Below, in pieces: positions 23,639 through 28,819 of a stretch of 32,270 bases of DNA. A model generated the notes under the pieces. That model ran no database searches and had not been told where the DNA came from. It was given only the letters and a program-made list of their open reading frames with translations. The DNA is from a virus. The DNA is taken from IMG/VR virus record IMGVR_UViG_3300030099_004806, positions 1 through 32,270 of that record; one strand, 5' to 3'. The translations under genes were made by a program, and so were the position numbers. The first letter of the stretch is position 1; each line of letters opens with the position of its first letter.

Positions 23639-23812
23639 TTACTTAAATAGTACTCCAAGCATGAACATAGTCAAACCCATAAGTCCTAGCATAGTAAATT
23701 GAATTATTGACATAATAGCTACGAATCCTAGCTGCTTTTCTGCCAATCCACTTAAATCTTCTTGCCATTCTTCCATCTCCTCTTCTAAAGCCTCCTTTCT
23801 TTTTAACTCCAT
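23639..23812 (-). CDS. 57-residue membrane protein
   Basis: Starts ATG at 23812, two bases after the TerS-like stop, and ends abutting the next ATG. It reads MELKRKEALEEEMEEWQEDL, a charged helix, followed by a C-terminal hydrophobic segment (FVAIMSIIQFTMLGLMGLTM). A longer frame overlapping the same bases (23643-23831) reads as a Tyr/Arg-rich string with no membrane or domain logic and is rejected. The order coil-then-TM is the reverse of its two neighbours. Possible lysis-related or envelope protein. Confidence 0.65.
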   Translation of the reverse strand: MELKRKEALEEEMEEWQEDLSGLAEKQLGFVAIMSIIQFTMLGLMGLTMFMLGVLFK

Positions 23813-23814
23813 AT

Positions 23815-24288
23815 TTATTTTTCTGCGTCAAGTAGTTTTTTCATTAAGTTTCCGTAGTTTCCTTGTCCAAAAGGAACTTCACCATCTATGTGTATATTAT
23901 TTTGTGTCAAGGCTTTGATACTTCCCGCCTTCACTTTTTCGATTTCAGTCTGCGCTTTCATTTCATCCATGCGAATCTTATGCTGCATCATTAGCAGGTC
24001 AGCCAAATCTTTATTACTATAAATTTCTGTCTCTTCTGCTTCCTCTAACTTCTGGTCAATTAGTCTGTCCAGCGTTTCTGCAAGTTTAAAACGGTTGCGA
24101 TAGCCTGAATCCATGTATACAGTATCAATGTACTTTTGTATCTCTCTTTTATTCAGTATCTCGACGACTTCATCTCTTGGGACGCCTAATTCTCTACTAA
24201 CCGAGGATACATCTCCGTTCGCCAAATAGCTATTTGCTACTTCCAATCCTTCTGGACTCATTCGGGTTGTTATTTCTTTACTACTCAT
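23815..24288 (-). CDS. Terminase small subunit-like DNA-binding protein
   Basis: Start chosen at ATG 24288 (MSSKEITTRMSPEG); an in-frame TTG at 24312 lies upstream of the promoter -10 and cannot be transcribed from it. The 157-residue product has an N-terminal helix-turn-helix (VANSYLANGDVSSVSRELGV, then PRDEVVEIL), a helical oligomerisation middle (KLAETLDRLIDQKLEEAEET, DLADLLMMQHKIRMDEMKAQ) and a short C-terminal tail. This matches phage small terminases, which recognise the packaging site. It is the first gene of the leftward operon but far from terL. An alternative is a regulatory HTH protein. Confidence 0.65.
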   Translation of the reverse strand: MSSKEITTRMSPEGLEVANSYLANGDVSSVSRELGVPRDEVVEILNKREIQKYIDTVYMDSGYRNRFKLAETLDRLIDQKLEEAEETEIYSNKDLADLLMMQHKIRMDEMKAQTEIEKVKAGSIKALTQNNIHIDGEVPFGQGNYGNLMKKLLDAEK

Positions 24289-24294
24289 ATGCGT

Positions 24295-24323
24295 ATTATA
24301 CAAAATTATCAACCGAATGTCAA
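24295..24323 (-). promoter_or_regulatory. Consensus sigma70 promoter, leaderless start
   Basis: Minus strand TTGACA, exactly 17 bp, TATAAT, with the same upstream AAAAAATAGTTC context. The expected start (about seven bases past the -10) coincides with the ATG at 24288, so the mRNA should be leaderless or nearly so. It heads the TerS-curli-cyclase operon. Confidence 0.9.
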
Positions 24324-24672
24324 GAACTATTTTTTGTTTGCTTAAACTTTTTATACTTCACAAACTTTTGACATAGGTAATCATATTAGTCATAAAAAAT
24401 TTTTTAAATCGGACATAAGTTGCTGGTATAACTCTCAGTCTCTTTTCGAAAATTTTTAAAAATTTTTTGAAAGTGAAGAAAATTTGAGTGTGGGCGTGAA
24501 AGTCTGACCTGTATCCGCGATTTTGCTAAAAAGAGAAGCCTTTTGAATTATCCCAAAGTTTACGTGTGGGGGAGTCGGCCGTCGCTGATTAAAATTTAGT
24601 CAACTAACCGCCTATATCATATATGCGTATATATGTCAACAAATTTATTTTTATCTAGGGGGCATTTTTTTA
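24324..24672. other. Divergent intergenic region, no gene
   Basis: No convincing coding frame. It holds a weak rightward promoter candidate (24368-24396, TTGACA-17-CATAAA), a leftward one (24611-24639, TTGACA-17-TATAGG), an AT-rich inverted repeat around 24448-24475, and a GC-richer block (about 24485-24590, including GTGTGGGGGAGTCGGCCGTC). It separates the leftward and rightward transcription blocks and sits next to a terminase small subunit-like gene, so the GC-rich block could contain a packaging (cos/pac) site; that is inference. Confidence 0.45.
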
Positions 24673-24700
24673 TTGACTCGGTGGCTTATTACTCTACTAT
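24673..24700 (+). promoter_or_regulatory. Rightward early promoter candidate
   Basis: TTGACT, 16-bp spacer, TACTAT. Immediately after it lies a perfect 9-bp inverted repeat (AGATATCAG / CTGATATCT, 24701-24732) at or across the start site, which could be an operator or the first hairpin of the leader. Confidence 0.6.
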
Positions 24701-24928
24701 AGATATCAGCGAGGAATATGAAACTGATATCTAGCAAAAATAAGGCTCATTAGCCGAGACTCGAAAGAGGGCTTAACAGAAAACAGGGAGGACTCGCAGA
24801 CTAGATGAAAATTCTAAATCTGTCGGAACAACGACATAAAACAAAAACGAGACTTTAGGAAAAAAATTTTTAGAATTGGGCAGAGATGCCTAATAGGTGG
24901 GTTGATTAATTTTTGATCAACCTTTTTT
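24701..24928 (+). ncRNA. Structured leader or small RNA ending in a terminator
   Basis: About 220 non-coding bases between the early promoter and an intrinsic terminator. Visible pairings are the AGATATCAG/CTGATATCT hairpin, GGCT-catt-AGCC, CTC-gaaa-GAG, and GGTTGAT/ATCAACC followed by six T (24900-24928). The terminator lies only 25 bases before the ATG of the next gene, an arrangement typical of attenuators or riboswitch-like leaders, but an independent short RNA is equally possible. It matches no RNA family that I recognise. Confidence 0.5.
24900..24928 (+). terminator. Intrinsic terminator just upstream of HTH gene
   Basis: GGTTGAT, nine-base loop, ATCAACC, then TTTTTT. It ends 24 bases before the start of the downstream gene, so expression of that gene requires readthrough or a separate promoter. 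Confidence 0.8.
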
Positions 24929-24952
24929 AAATATATAAGACGAGGAAACAAA

Positions 24953-25243
24953 ATGTCATATAGCAAAACAGAGGAGCAGACGTTGAGAGACAATGCCCCT
25001 ATCACAAAAGAAAAAGCAGAACATTTGGCGAGCCAATTTGGAAAGCCATTGCGTTCTGTAATTTCTAAAGCGGTATCGCTTAAACTTTACGAGAAAGCCA
25101 TTAGGCAGACTGTAAAGGTAACTCACAAAGTCGATCTGGTTCGAGATATCGAAAAAGCGTTGGCAATGCGAAAAGGCGAGCTGGAAGGGTTAGAGAATGG
25201 TCGAGGTACTGCGTTATCTCTACTGCTCATGAATATCCGATAG
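24953..25243 (+). CDS. Small HTH-like DNA-binding protein, paralogue A
   Basis: A 96-residue protein with AEHLASQFGKPLRSVISKAV, a helix-turn-helix-like block, then a linker and VDLVRDIEKALAM. It is clearly homologous to the proteins at 28173 and 29650 along most of its length (AP-I-K-AE-LAS-FG--LRSVISKA; DIEKAL). I have seen this FGK-x-RSVI-x-KL pattern in cyanophage hypotheticals; no function is established. A GAGGAAAC site precedes the ATG. It probably acts as a regulator or nucleoid-associated protein. Confidence 0.8.
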   Translation: MSYSKTEEQTLRDNAPITKEKAEHLASQFGKPLRSVISKAVSLKLYEKAIRQTVKVTHKVDLVRDIEKALAMRKGELEGLENGRGTALSLLLMNIR

Positions 25244-25251
25244 CGAATGAC

Positions 25252-25273
25252 TGGGGAGCGATATTGCTCCCCA
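25252..25273 (+). terminator. Hairpin terminator with GGGGAGC stem
   Basis: TGGGGAGC, six-base loop, GCTCCCCA, followed by a pyrimidine-rich CTCTTTCTTTG. The same GGGGAGC/GCTCCCC stem is used at 26650-26676. The U-run is interrupted, so it may be a weak terminator or a processing hairpin. Confidence 0.6.
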
Positions 25274-25310
25274 CTCTTTCTTTGTCTTACTAATTAATTG
25301 AGGAAAAATT

Positions 25311-25796
25311 ATGGTACGAACACCATTAAACGAAGATTTGGTTTATCTTTACATTATGGGTAGCTTATACAAAGGCGAGGATGCTGTTGTTAAGGTAGGC
25401 ATAGGAAAAGATGCAACTAAGCGAGCATCGGAAGTTGGCGGAGAGGTTTTATTTAGAAGTCGATCCCCACAATTACGACCGATAACTTTATATATGGAGA
25501 AAATACTTCACCTACGCTTAAACTATTTATATGGTTATGCGAAGGTTCGGAAAAGGTCGGGTTCAAAAGAATGGTTTAACTGTTCTTTTGATGAAGCCAT
25601 GACTGAATATAAAAAGGTTCGCCAATGGGTTCTATCCGAATCGCAATCACTCTCAGAGGTTAAAGCGTTTTATACTAGAATAAAACGAAACTATGGGAAC
25701 AAGACTGCTATTAGGAGAAAAGAACAAGCCGAATCTAAGCCGAAAAAAGTTGCGAGCGATATCGAGGGCAAGCAATTAGAATTAGATTTAAAATAA
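25311..25796 (+). CDS. GIY-YIG superfamily nuclease, T5orf172/Mug113-like
   Basis: A 161-residue protein. The opening VYLYIMG (GIY-like strand), VVKVGIGKDATKRASEV (YIG-like strand with the GI-x-KD-x-x-x-R helix holding the Arg), LYMEKILHLRL (Glu) and SGSKEWFNCS at the end of the fold match the T5orf172 type of GIY-YIG domain. A basic C-terminal tail (KPKKVASDIEGKQLELDLK) follows. Possible roles are host DNA degradation, a free-standing homing-type nuclease or a repair function. It sits alone between two hairpins with its own GAGG ribosome site. Confidence 0.75.
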   Translation: MVRTPLNEDLVYLYIMGSLYKGEDAVVKVGIGKDATKRASEVGGEVLFRSRSPQLRPITLYMEKILHLRLNYLYGYAKVRKRSGSKEWFNCSFDEAMTEYKKVRQWVLSESQSLSEVKAFYTRIKRNYGNKTAIRRKEQAESKPKKVASDIEGKQLELDLK

Positions 25797-25813
25797 ATTT
25801 CCTCGATAAAAGG

Positions 25814-25848
25814 ATTGATAGCCCTTTTAAAACTAGCTATCAATTTTG
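25814..25848 (+). terminator. Hairpin terminator after GIY-YIG gene
   Basis: ATTGATAG and CTATCAAT form an 8-bp stem with a 15-base loop, followed by TTTTG. A TATAAT-like element directly after it (25849-25854) may be the -10 of a weak promoter for the next gene, but its -35 (TTTAAA) is poor. Confidence 0.55.
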
Positions 25849-25875
25849 TATAATTAACTTTAGGAGCAAAAAATT

Positions 25876-26142
25876 ATGAGCGAGATTGAATTGCAGAGAG
25901 AAAGATATCGCAGAAAAAAGCTAATGCAACTTAATAAAAGGCAAAGGAAAATAAATGCACTTATTGAGGATGTGATGGAAACTTCAAGACAATTAAAAAG
26001 AATCGGAGCAACTGAAACAAAGGAACAGAAAGCAAGACGCAAGCAGGTTCTTAAATCCTTGAAGAAAAAGCGATTAAAAATTAATCTTGAAATAAATCAA
26101 TTAAATCCTGTATTTAAAGTTGGCGAGGAGGAAATTCACTAA
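25876..26142 (+). CDS. Basic coiled-coil protein of unknown function
   Basis: An 88-residue, almost entirely helical protein with heptad-like spacing (IELQRERYRRKKLMQLNKRQ, then INALIEDVMETSRQLKRI) and many Lys/Arg/Gln/Glu residues. A perfect TTTAGGAG site precedes the ATG. Its stop overlaps the HAD gene start by one base (TAATG). No domain recognised. Confidence 0.7.
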   Translation: MSEIELQRERYRRKKLMQLNKRQRKINALIEDVMETSRQLKRIGATETKEQKARRKQVLKSLKKKRLKINLEINQLNPVFKVGEEEIH

Positions 26143-26642
26143 TGAATAGGTCGCCACTCCGAAGGGATAACTTGATTTTTATTTTTGATTTGGATGGTAC
26201 TGTTATTGATTCGAGCCATCGGCAAGGCGAAAGTCTTGCCGACTGGTTTCGGATGAATACTAGAGAGAATATTTTAAAAGATGAACCTTTGCCACTAAGC
26301 GAAAAACTATTAGAACTTTATCGCAGAGGCTATCAGATTTTAATTTGTACTTCACGTTCATTAAGCAAAAATGATTATGATTATTTGCATGACATTTTAA
26401 ATATTCCTTATGGGATAAAAATGATTGGCAGAAAAGAAGGCGAGCGTACTCCATCATTTACAATGAAGAAGAAAAAATTATCGTATCTTGAGAACTTTAA
26501 ACACTCAAAGGACAAGATAAAAATTCTCATTGATGATGAAGAAAATAATTTGCTTTCATTCGAGGAACTAGGGGGGAACTGCTTAGGCATGACTCCCCAA
26601 CACGCCAACGAATTTATTGATGTTGTGCTTATGGATAAATGA
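26142..26642 (+). CDS. HAD-superfamily phosphatase
   Basis: A 166-residue protein with HAD motif I FIFDLDGTVIDSS (nucleophile Asp16, Asp18), motif II ILICTSRS, a basic residue region (RKEGERTPSFTMKKKK) and motif IV ILIDDEENN. The size and layout resemble the phosphatase domain of phage polynucleotide kinase (PseT) or small acid-phosphatase-like HAD proteins, without the kinase part. The substrate is unknown; end-healing of DNA or RNA, or nucleotide dephosphorylation, are plausible. It is co-transcribed with the coiled-coil gene and followed by a strong terminator. Confidence 0.85.
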   Translation: MNRSPLRRDNLIFIFDLDGTVIDSSHRQGESLADWFRMNTRENILKDEPLPLSEKLLELYRRGYQILICTSRSLSKNDYDYLHDILNIPYGIKMIGRKEGERTPSFTMKKKKLSYLENFKHSKDKIKILIDDEENNLLSFEELGGNCLGMTPQHANEFIDVVLMDK

Positions 26643-26649
26643 GGTCAAA

Positions 26650-26682
26650 GGGGAGCAACCTCTATTAATGCTCCCCATTTTT
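26650..26682 (+). terminator. Rho-independent terminator
   Basis: GGGGAGC, 13-base loop, GCTCCCC, then ATTTTTC. It follows the HAD phosphatase gene by eight bases. The stem is the same as at 25252-25273. Confidence 0.8.
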
Positions 26683-26699
26683 CTTAGGAGAAAAATATA

Positions 26700-26888
26700 A
26701 TGTTAAATAAAATATTAATTATAACTATGACTGGAGGGATTTTAGGCTTTACTGCTCTTGCTTGCTTTCATGGTTCTATCATGTTGGGCAGAGATTGGAT
26801 TGCGGTCGTGGATGTCGCTATTCTCTTTCTATCTGGAGTCATTGCTGGCTTATTACTCAACTCCCTTATAACTGAGGTCGTACAATGA
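26700..26888 (+). CDS. Small two-TM membrane protein
   Basis: A 62-residue protein with two hydrophobic helices (ILIITMTGGILGFTALACFH and VVDVAILFLSGVIAGLLLNS) linked by a short charged loop. A TTAGGAGAAAAATATA site precedes the ATG. Its stop overlaps the next gene as ATGA. The helical hairpin fits a class II-type holin, an antiholin or an envelope-acting early protein; the sequence does not decide between them. Confidence 0.65.
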   Translation: MLNKILIITMTGGILGFTALACFHGSIMLGRDWIAVVDVAILFLSGVIAGLLLNSLITEVVQ

Positions 26889-27196
26889 ACTGGCTAACTT
26901 CTCTCGGAACTTTCGAAACGATTATTTATATTCTAGCTTTTCATTTTATCTTTTTTGGTCTTGCATACATTTGCTTTAAACAAGAAGATAAAATTGTTAT
27001 GGCAAGGAAAATTAATAAGGCAAAGAAAAAAATTAAAGCTGATTCAATCGGTCGTGCTAGTCGCTCAGACTTTGCAAAGCAAGAATGGGCAAATTTAGCA
27101 AGGCAAACAGATTTGCCACGATTTCGAAATGATCCTGTCTTTTCTGATAAAATTGTGAGGGATATCGAAAGGACGATAAAAAAACGAACCTCCTAA
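26885..27196 (+). CDS. Membrane-anchored protein of unknown function
   Basis: A 103-residue protein with an N-terminal TM segment (ETIIYILAFHFIFFGLAYIC) and a basic cytoplasmic domain (ARKINKAKKKIKADSI, then EWANLARQTDLPRFRNDPVF). It is translationally coupled to the two-TM protein, so the pair probably works together in the inner membrane. No family recognised. Confidence 0.65.
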   Translation: MNWLTSLGTFETIIYILAFHFIFFGLAYICFKQEDKIVMARKINKAKKKIKADSIGRASRSDFAKQEWANLARQTDLPRFRNDPVFSDKIVRDIERTIKKRTS

Positions 27197-27200
27197 GGGG

Positions 27201-27260
27201 AATCCGCTCAGGTTTATTTAGTTGGGCGAACTGCAAGGGAACTTGGGCGGATTTCTTTTT
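27201..27260 (+). terminator. Multi-branched hairpin terminator
   Basis: An outer stem AATCCGC (27201-27207) / GCGGATT (27247-27253) encloses two small hairpins, AGTT-gggcg-AACT and CAAG-ggaa-CTTG, and is followed by TTCTTTTTC. Five bases after the membrane-protein stop, it can terminate the operon, but the branched loop is more elaborate than a normal terminator. Confidence 0.6.
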
Positions 27261-27324
27261 CTAAAAATTGGATGAGCAATATCGCTCTAACTTAATACGC
27301 AACCAACAAAAATCCAATTTTATT

Positions 27325-27359
27325 GGGGCTGTTCAATTTTTGAACAGCCCCATTTTTTT
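27325..27359 (+). terminator. Strong rho-independent terminator
   Basis: GGGGCTGTTCA, five-base loop, TGAACAGCCCC (11 bp, perfect) followed by ATTTTTTT. On the minus strand the following bases are less T-rich, so the main direction is plus, although it would also hinder leftward transcripts. Confidence 0.9.
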
Positions 27360-27367
27360 GGGCAAAA

Positions 27368-27396
27368 TTCCAAATGAGAATCATTCTCATTTGGAA
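27368..27396. promoter_or_regulatory. Fur-box-like palindrome 1
   Basis: A perfect 29-bp palindrome, 14-1-14, with core TGAGAATCATTCTCA. This fits the 7-1-7 Fur operator (TGATAATnATTATCA) with only the T-to-G change that is common in natural sites. It lies between a terminator and the promoters at 27448-27582. Confidence 0.7.
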
Positions 27397-27447
27397 AAAA
27401 ATTTGAAAAAAAGACTTGACAATTTCGAAAAATTGTGCCTCGAAAAA

Positions 27448-27476
27448 TTGACAGGCTTGACTTTGCGGTTTAAAAT
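27448..27476 (+). promoter_or_regulatory. Rightward promoter overlapping a palindrome
   Basis: TTGACA, 17-bp spacer, TAAAAT. The -10 lies inside a perfect 13-3-13 inverted repeat (27467-27495, arms GGTTTAAAATTAC/GTAATTTTAAACC) that spans -10 to about +12, an ideal operator position. The downstream gene is at 27648. Confidence 0.65.
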
Positions 27477-27495
27477 TACGAAGTAATTTTAAACC
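27467..27495. repeat. Perfect 13-bp inverted repeat with GAA loop
   Basis: GGTTTAAAATTAC GAA GTAATTTTAAACC. It could be a DNA operator for a dimeric repressor or an RNA hairpin. No U-run follows, so it is not a terminator. It is unrelated in sequence to the Fur-like palindromes. Confidence 0.75.
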
Positions 27496-27520
27496 ACGTC
27501 TGTTTAAGAAACCCAAAAGC

Positions 27521-27543
27521 CAAATGAGAATCATTCTCATTTG
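27521..27543. promoter_or_regulatory. Fur-box-like palindrome 2
   Basis: A perfect 11-1-11 palindrome (CAAATGAGAAT C ATTCTCATTTG), identical in core to palindrome 1. It begins about three bases after the predicted start of the leftward promoter at 27553-27582 and lies about 40-60 bases inside the transcript of the rightward promoter, so a bound repressor would block the former directly. Confidence 0.72.
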
Positions 27544-27552
27544 ACCGCGCCG

Positions 27553-27582
27553 ATTTTACCATGCCGAAATATATTTTGTCAA
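27553..27582 (-). promoter_or_regulatory. Leftward promoter with Fur-like operator
   Basis: Minus strand TTGACA, 18-bp spacer, TAAAAT, followed by CGGCGCGG and then Fur-like palindrome 2. No credible leftward gene follows before the terminator at 27325, so the product may be a short RNA. Confidence 0.6.
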
Positions 27583-27647
27583 CATTTTTCGAAAAAATAA
27601 TTTCGAAATTTCTTGCATTGGTCTGCTAAAAATGAGAAGATAAGCAC

Positions 27648-27851
27648 ATGGAAATATTTAAAAGAAAAAAATATATATACACAGAATACGAAGATAAGCA
27701 TATTGTGAATCTTGAGGAAGCCAACGTGCCTTATGAAATTCGAGAGGAAATTGCATTTCTTGAAATGCTGAAAAAAGGTTATCTCTCTATTTCGGTAATT
27801 GGCGAATTGCTTGTTGTATTCGGTTTGATTTGGGTATTTTTCATTAACTAA
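27648..27851 (+). CDS. Small tail-anchored membrane protein
   Basis: A 67-residue protein with a charged, helical N-terminal half (YEDKHIVNLEEANVPYEIRE) and a C-terminal TM segment (SISVIGELLVVFGLIWVFFI) ending FIN. The ribosome site (GAGAAGATAAGC) is modest. It is the only plausible plus-strand gene in the regulatory island and lies downstream of the Fur-like box 2 promoter region. Function unknown. Confidence 0.6.
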   Translation: MEIFKRKKYIYTEYEDKHIVNLEEANVPYEIREEIAFLEMLKKGYLSISVIGELLVVFGLIWVFFIN

Positions 27852-27860
27852 GAAAAATAC
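27834..27860. terminator. AT-rich hairpin at gene end
   Basis: GTATTTTTC, nine-base loop that includes the stop codon, GAAAAATAC. The stem is 9 bp but AT-rich, with no clear U-run, so this is a weak or bidirectional terminator at best. Confidence 0.35.
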
Positions 27861-27919
27861 TCTATAGCCATTTTTTGAAAAGACTGCGAGAAAGGGACGA
27901 GGCTGGGCGACGTTTTCTA

Positions 27920-27938
27920 AATGAGAATGATTCTCACT
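27920..27938. promoter_or_regulatory. Fur-box-like palindrome 3
   Basis: Core TGAGAATGATTCTCA (27922-27936), a perfect 7-1-7 palindrome with slightly less symmetric flanks. It lies in the 3' part of the leftward transcript predicted from 28095-28123, with no promoter recognised immediately next to it. Confidence 0.65.
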
Positions 27939-27985
27939 TGAGGTTACTGTATTACTACACTAACACACCAGCACAGCGTCAGAGG

Positions 27986-28029
27986 GGCGCAGGCACTGCG
28001 CCAAAGTGCGAAAGTGAAGTGTGAAAGCG
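27986..28029 (-). repeat. GC-rich hairpin repeat, copy 1
   Basis: Read on the minus strand: an ACTTC-ACTTT-CGCACTTTGGCGC segment followed by a GGCGCA/TGCGCC hairpin. It is one of three copies of a roughly 40-base unit (others at 28032-28074 and 28722-28763). The unit is much richer in GC than the phage genes and is non-coding. Confidence 0.65.
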
Positions 28030-28031
28030 AA

Positions 28032-28074
28032 GGCGCTCTGCGCCAAAGTGCGAAAGTGAAGTGCAAAAATGAAG
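28032..28074 (-). repeat. GC-rich hairpin repeat, copy 2
   Basis: Same unit as copy 1: a TTGCACTTC tract, CGCACTTTGGCGC and a GGCGC/GCGCC hairpin with a three-base loop. It begins about 15 bases after the start predicted from the promoter at 28095-28123, together with a GCCGC-TTC-GCGGC hairpin. Confidence 0.65.
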
Positions 28075-28094
28075 TCTGCCGCGAAGCGGCGCCG

Positions 28095-28123
28095 ATTATA
28101 CCACAAATCTCTCAGAAAGTCAA
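28095..28123 (-). promoter_or_regulatory. Leftward sigma70 promoter into non-coding repeats
   Basis: TTGACT, 17-bp spacer, TATAAT on the minus strand, with the shared GTGGTATAATCGGCGC context. The predicted RNA (over 200 bases) carries repeats 1 and 2, several hairpins and Fur-like box 3 but no open frame of note. Confidence 0.8.
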
Positions 28124-28135
28124 GTAATTTTTGCA

Positions 28136-28164
28136 CAAAAAAGGGAAGTTTTTTAAACTTCCCT
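28136..28164 (-). terminator. Terminator of HTH gene B
   Basis: Minus strand AGGGAAGTT, five-base loop, AACTTCCCT, then TTTTTTG. It is nine bases past the stop codon of the HTH gene, which makes that gene monocistronic. Confidence 0.9.
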
Positions 28165-28172
28165 AGTCTGTC

Positions 28173-28460
28173 CTAGGATACTGCGTCAAGCAGTGTCGCT
28201 AGGTCTTTGGCATTAGCATTAACTAAACTGTGTGCGTTGATACCTAAAGCCTTCTCGATGTCTTTGACTATCTGAGCTTTGAGAACTTTGGGCTGAGCCT
28301 TTGTTCTTTCTTCTTTGATATACTCAACTTGCATGTTGATTGCTTTGCTGATTACTGACCTTAAAGTTACGCCAAATTCTGATGCTAATTTCTCCGCCAC
28401 TGCTTTATCGATAGGGGCAGCGTCCCTGATTTTTTGCTCTTGTATGCTAGTGTATGCCAT
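28173..28460 (-). CDS. Small HTH-like DNA-binding protein, paralogue B
   Basis: A 95-residue protein, closely related to the 24953 product: MAYTSIQEQKIRDAAPIDKA, AEKLASEFGVTLRSVISKAI, VKDIEKALGI, then an extra KDLATLLDAV end also seen in the 29650 protein. It has its own consensus promoter, a GGAG ribosome site and a terminator, on the strand opposite to its paralogues. The 5' leader contains a hairpin (GATTcGGGA-atag-TCCCaAATC) just before the ribosome site. Monocistronic control, together with the two paralogues, suggests a phage regulator; a targeted site is not identified. Confidence 0.8.
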   Translation of the reverse strand: MAYTSIQEQKIRDAAPIDKAVAEKLASEFGVTLRSVISKAINMQVEYIKEERTKAQPKVLKAQIVKDIEKALGINAHSLVNANAKDLATLLDAVS

Positions 28461-28508
28461 TGTTGATTCTCCATTTTGATTTGGGACTATTCCCGAATCG
28501 ATAAAAGA

Positions 28509-28537
28509 ATTATAGGGGCAAAAAGGAAAAAAGTCAA
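28509..28537 (-). promoter_or_regulatory. Promoter of HTH gene B
   Basis: TTGACT, 17-bp spacer, TATAAT on the minus strand, preceded by CAAAATTTTTC. The start is predicted near 28502, with a leader of about 40 bases before the ATG at 28460. Confidence 0.88.
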
Positions 28538-28590
28538 GAAAAATTTTGCACTACTGCGGCAAATAATGTCGCAGGACCTGAGGCGCGCCG

Positions 28591-28619
28591 ATTATACCAC
28601 AGAAACCCAAAAAAGTCAA
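28591..28619 (-). promoter_or_regulatory. Second leftward promoter upstream of HTH gene B
   Basis: TTGACT, 17-bp spacer, TATAAT, with the same upstream AAAATTTTTC and GTGGTATAATCGGCGC context as its neighbours. It is in tandem with 28509-28537 and 82 bases upstream; it could add to hth B transcription or make a short GC-rich RNA. Confidence 0.8.
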
Positions 28620-28690
28620 GAAAAATTTTGCGAAAAATAGAAAAAACTTATAATTAACGAGTCTCCGCTGATAAATTTGTATAGATTGGC

Positions 28691-28716
28691 GCAAATGGCT
28701 TTGCAAAGCCGTTTGC
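28691..28716. repeat. 26-bp near-perfect palindrome
   Basis: GCAAATGGCTTTGCAAAGCCGTTTGC on the plus strand when read as two 13-base halves (GCAAATGGCTTTG / CAAAGCCGTTTGC): one T/G mismatch that is a wobble pair in RNA. It lies in the leader of the promoter at 28787-28815. Confidence 0.7.
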
Positions 28717-28721
28717 AGAAG

Positions 28722-28763
28722 GGCGCGCTCCGCGCCAAAGTGCAAAAACGAAGTGCAAAACTG
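28722..28763 (-). repeat. GC-rich hairpin repeat, copy 3
   Basis: Minus strand: TTTTGCACTTC, TTTTTGCACTTTGGCGC and a GGCGCG-GAG-CGCGCC hairpin. It matches copies 1 and 2 some 700 bases away, again at the 5' end of a leftward promoter transcript. Confidence 0.65.
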
Positions 28764-28786
28764 ATGCCGTGCCCACATAAGTGCGG

Positions 28787-28815
28787 ATTATACCACAAAA
28801 CGCTAGATAAGTCAA
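28787..28815 (-). promoter_or_regulatory. Leftward promoter before repeat copy 3
   Basis: TTGACT, 17-bp spacer, TATAAT, then CCGCAC. The transcript begins with repeat copy 3 and the 26-bp palindrome. A 75-codon frame (28551-28778) starts near the 5' end but its content is dictated by the repeats and AT-rich promoter DNA, so I do not call it a gene. Confidence 0.78.
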
Positions 28816-28819
28816 GATA

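Noticed and set aside
23643-23831. 62-codon minus-strand frame, Tyr/Arg-rich
   Set aside because: It overlaps a better 57-residue frame (23639-23812) with tight spacing to both neighbours and a sensible membrane segment; the longer frame also runs into the TerS-like gene.
27268-27486. 72-codon plus-strand frame
   Set aside because: It crosses the strong terminator at 27325-27359 and a Fur-like box, so it is unlikely to be translated.
27292-27540. 82-codon minus-strand frame starting in a Fur-like palindrome
   Set aside because: It is composed of palindromes, a terminator and promoter DNA; the MRMILIW motif occurs twice simply because the operator does. No ribosome site.
27986-28090. CRISPR array
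   Set aside because: The repeats are too few, are adjacent with no spacer units of constant size, and are built on hairpins with changing loops.
28551-28778. 75-codon minus-strand frame near the start of a promoter transcript
   Set aside because: The frame is made of the GC-rich repeat and A/T promoter tracts; no ribosome site and no protein-like pattern.
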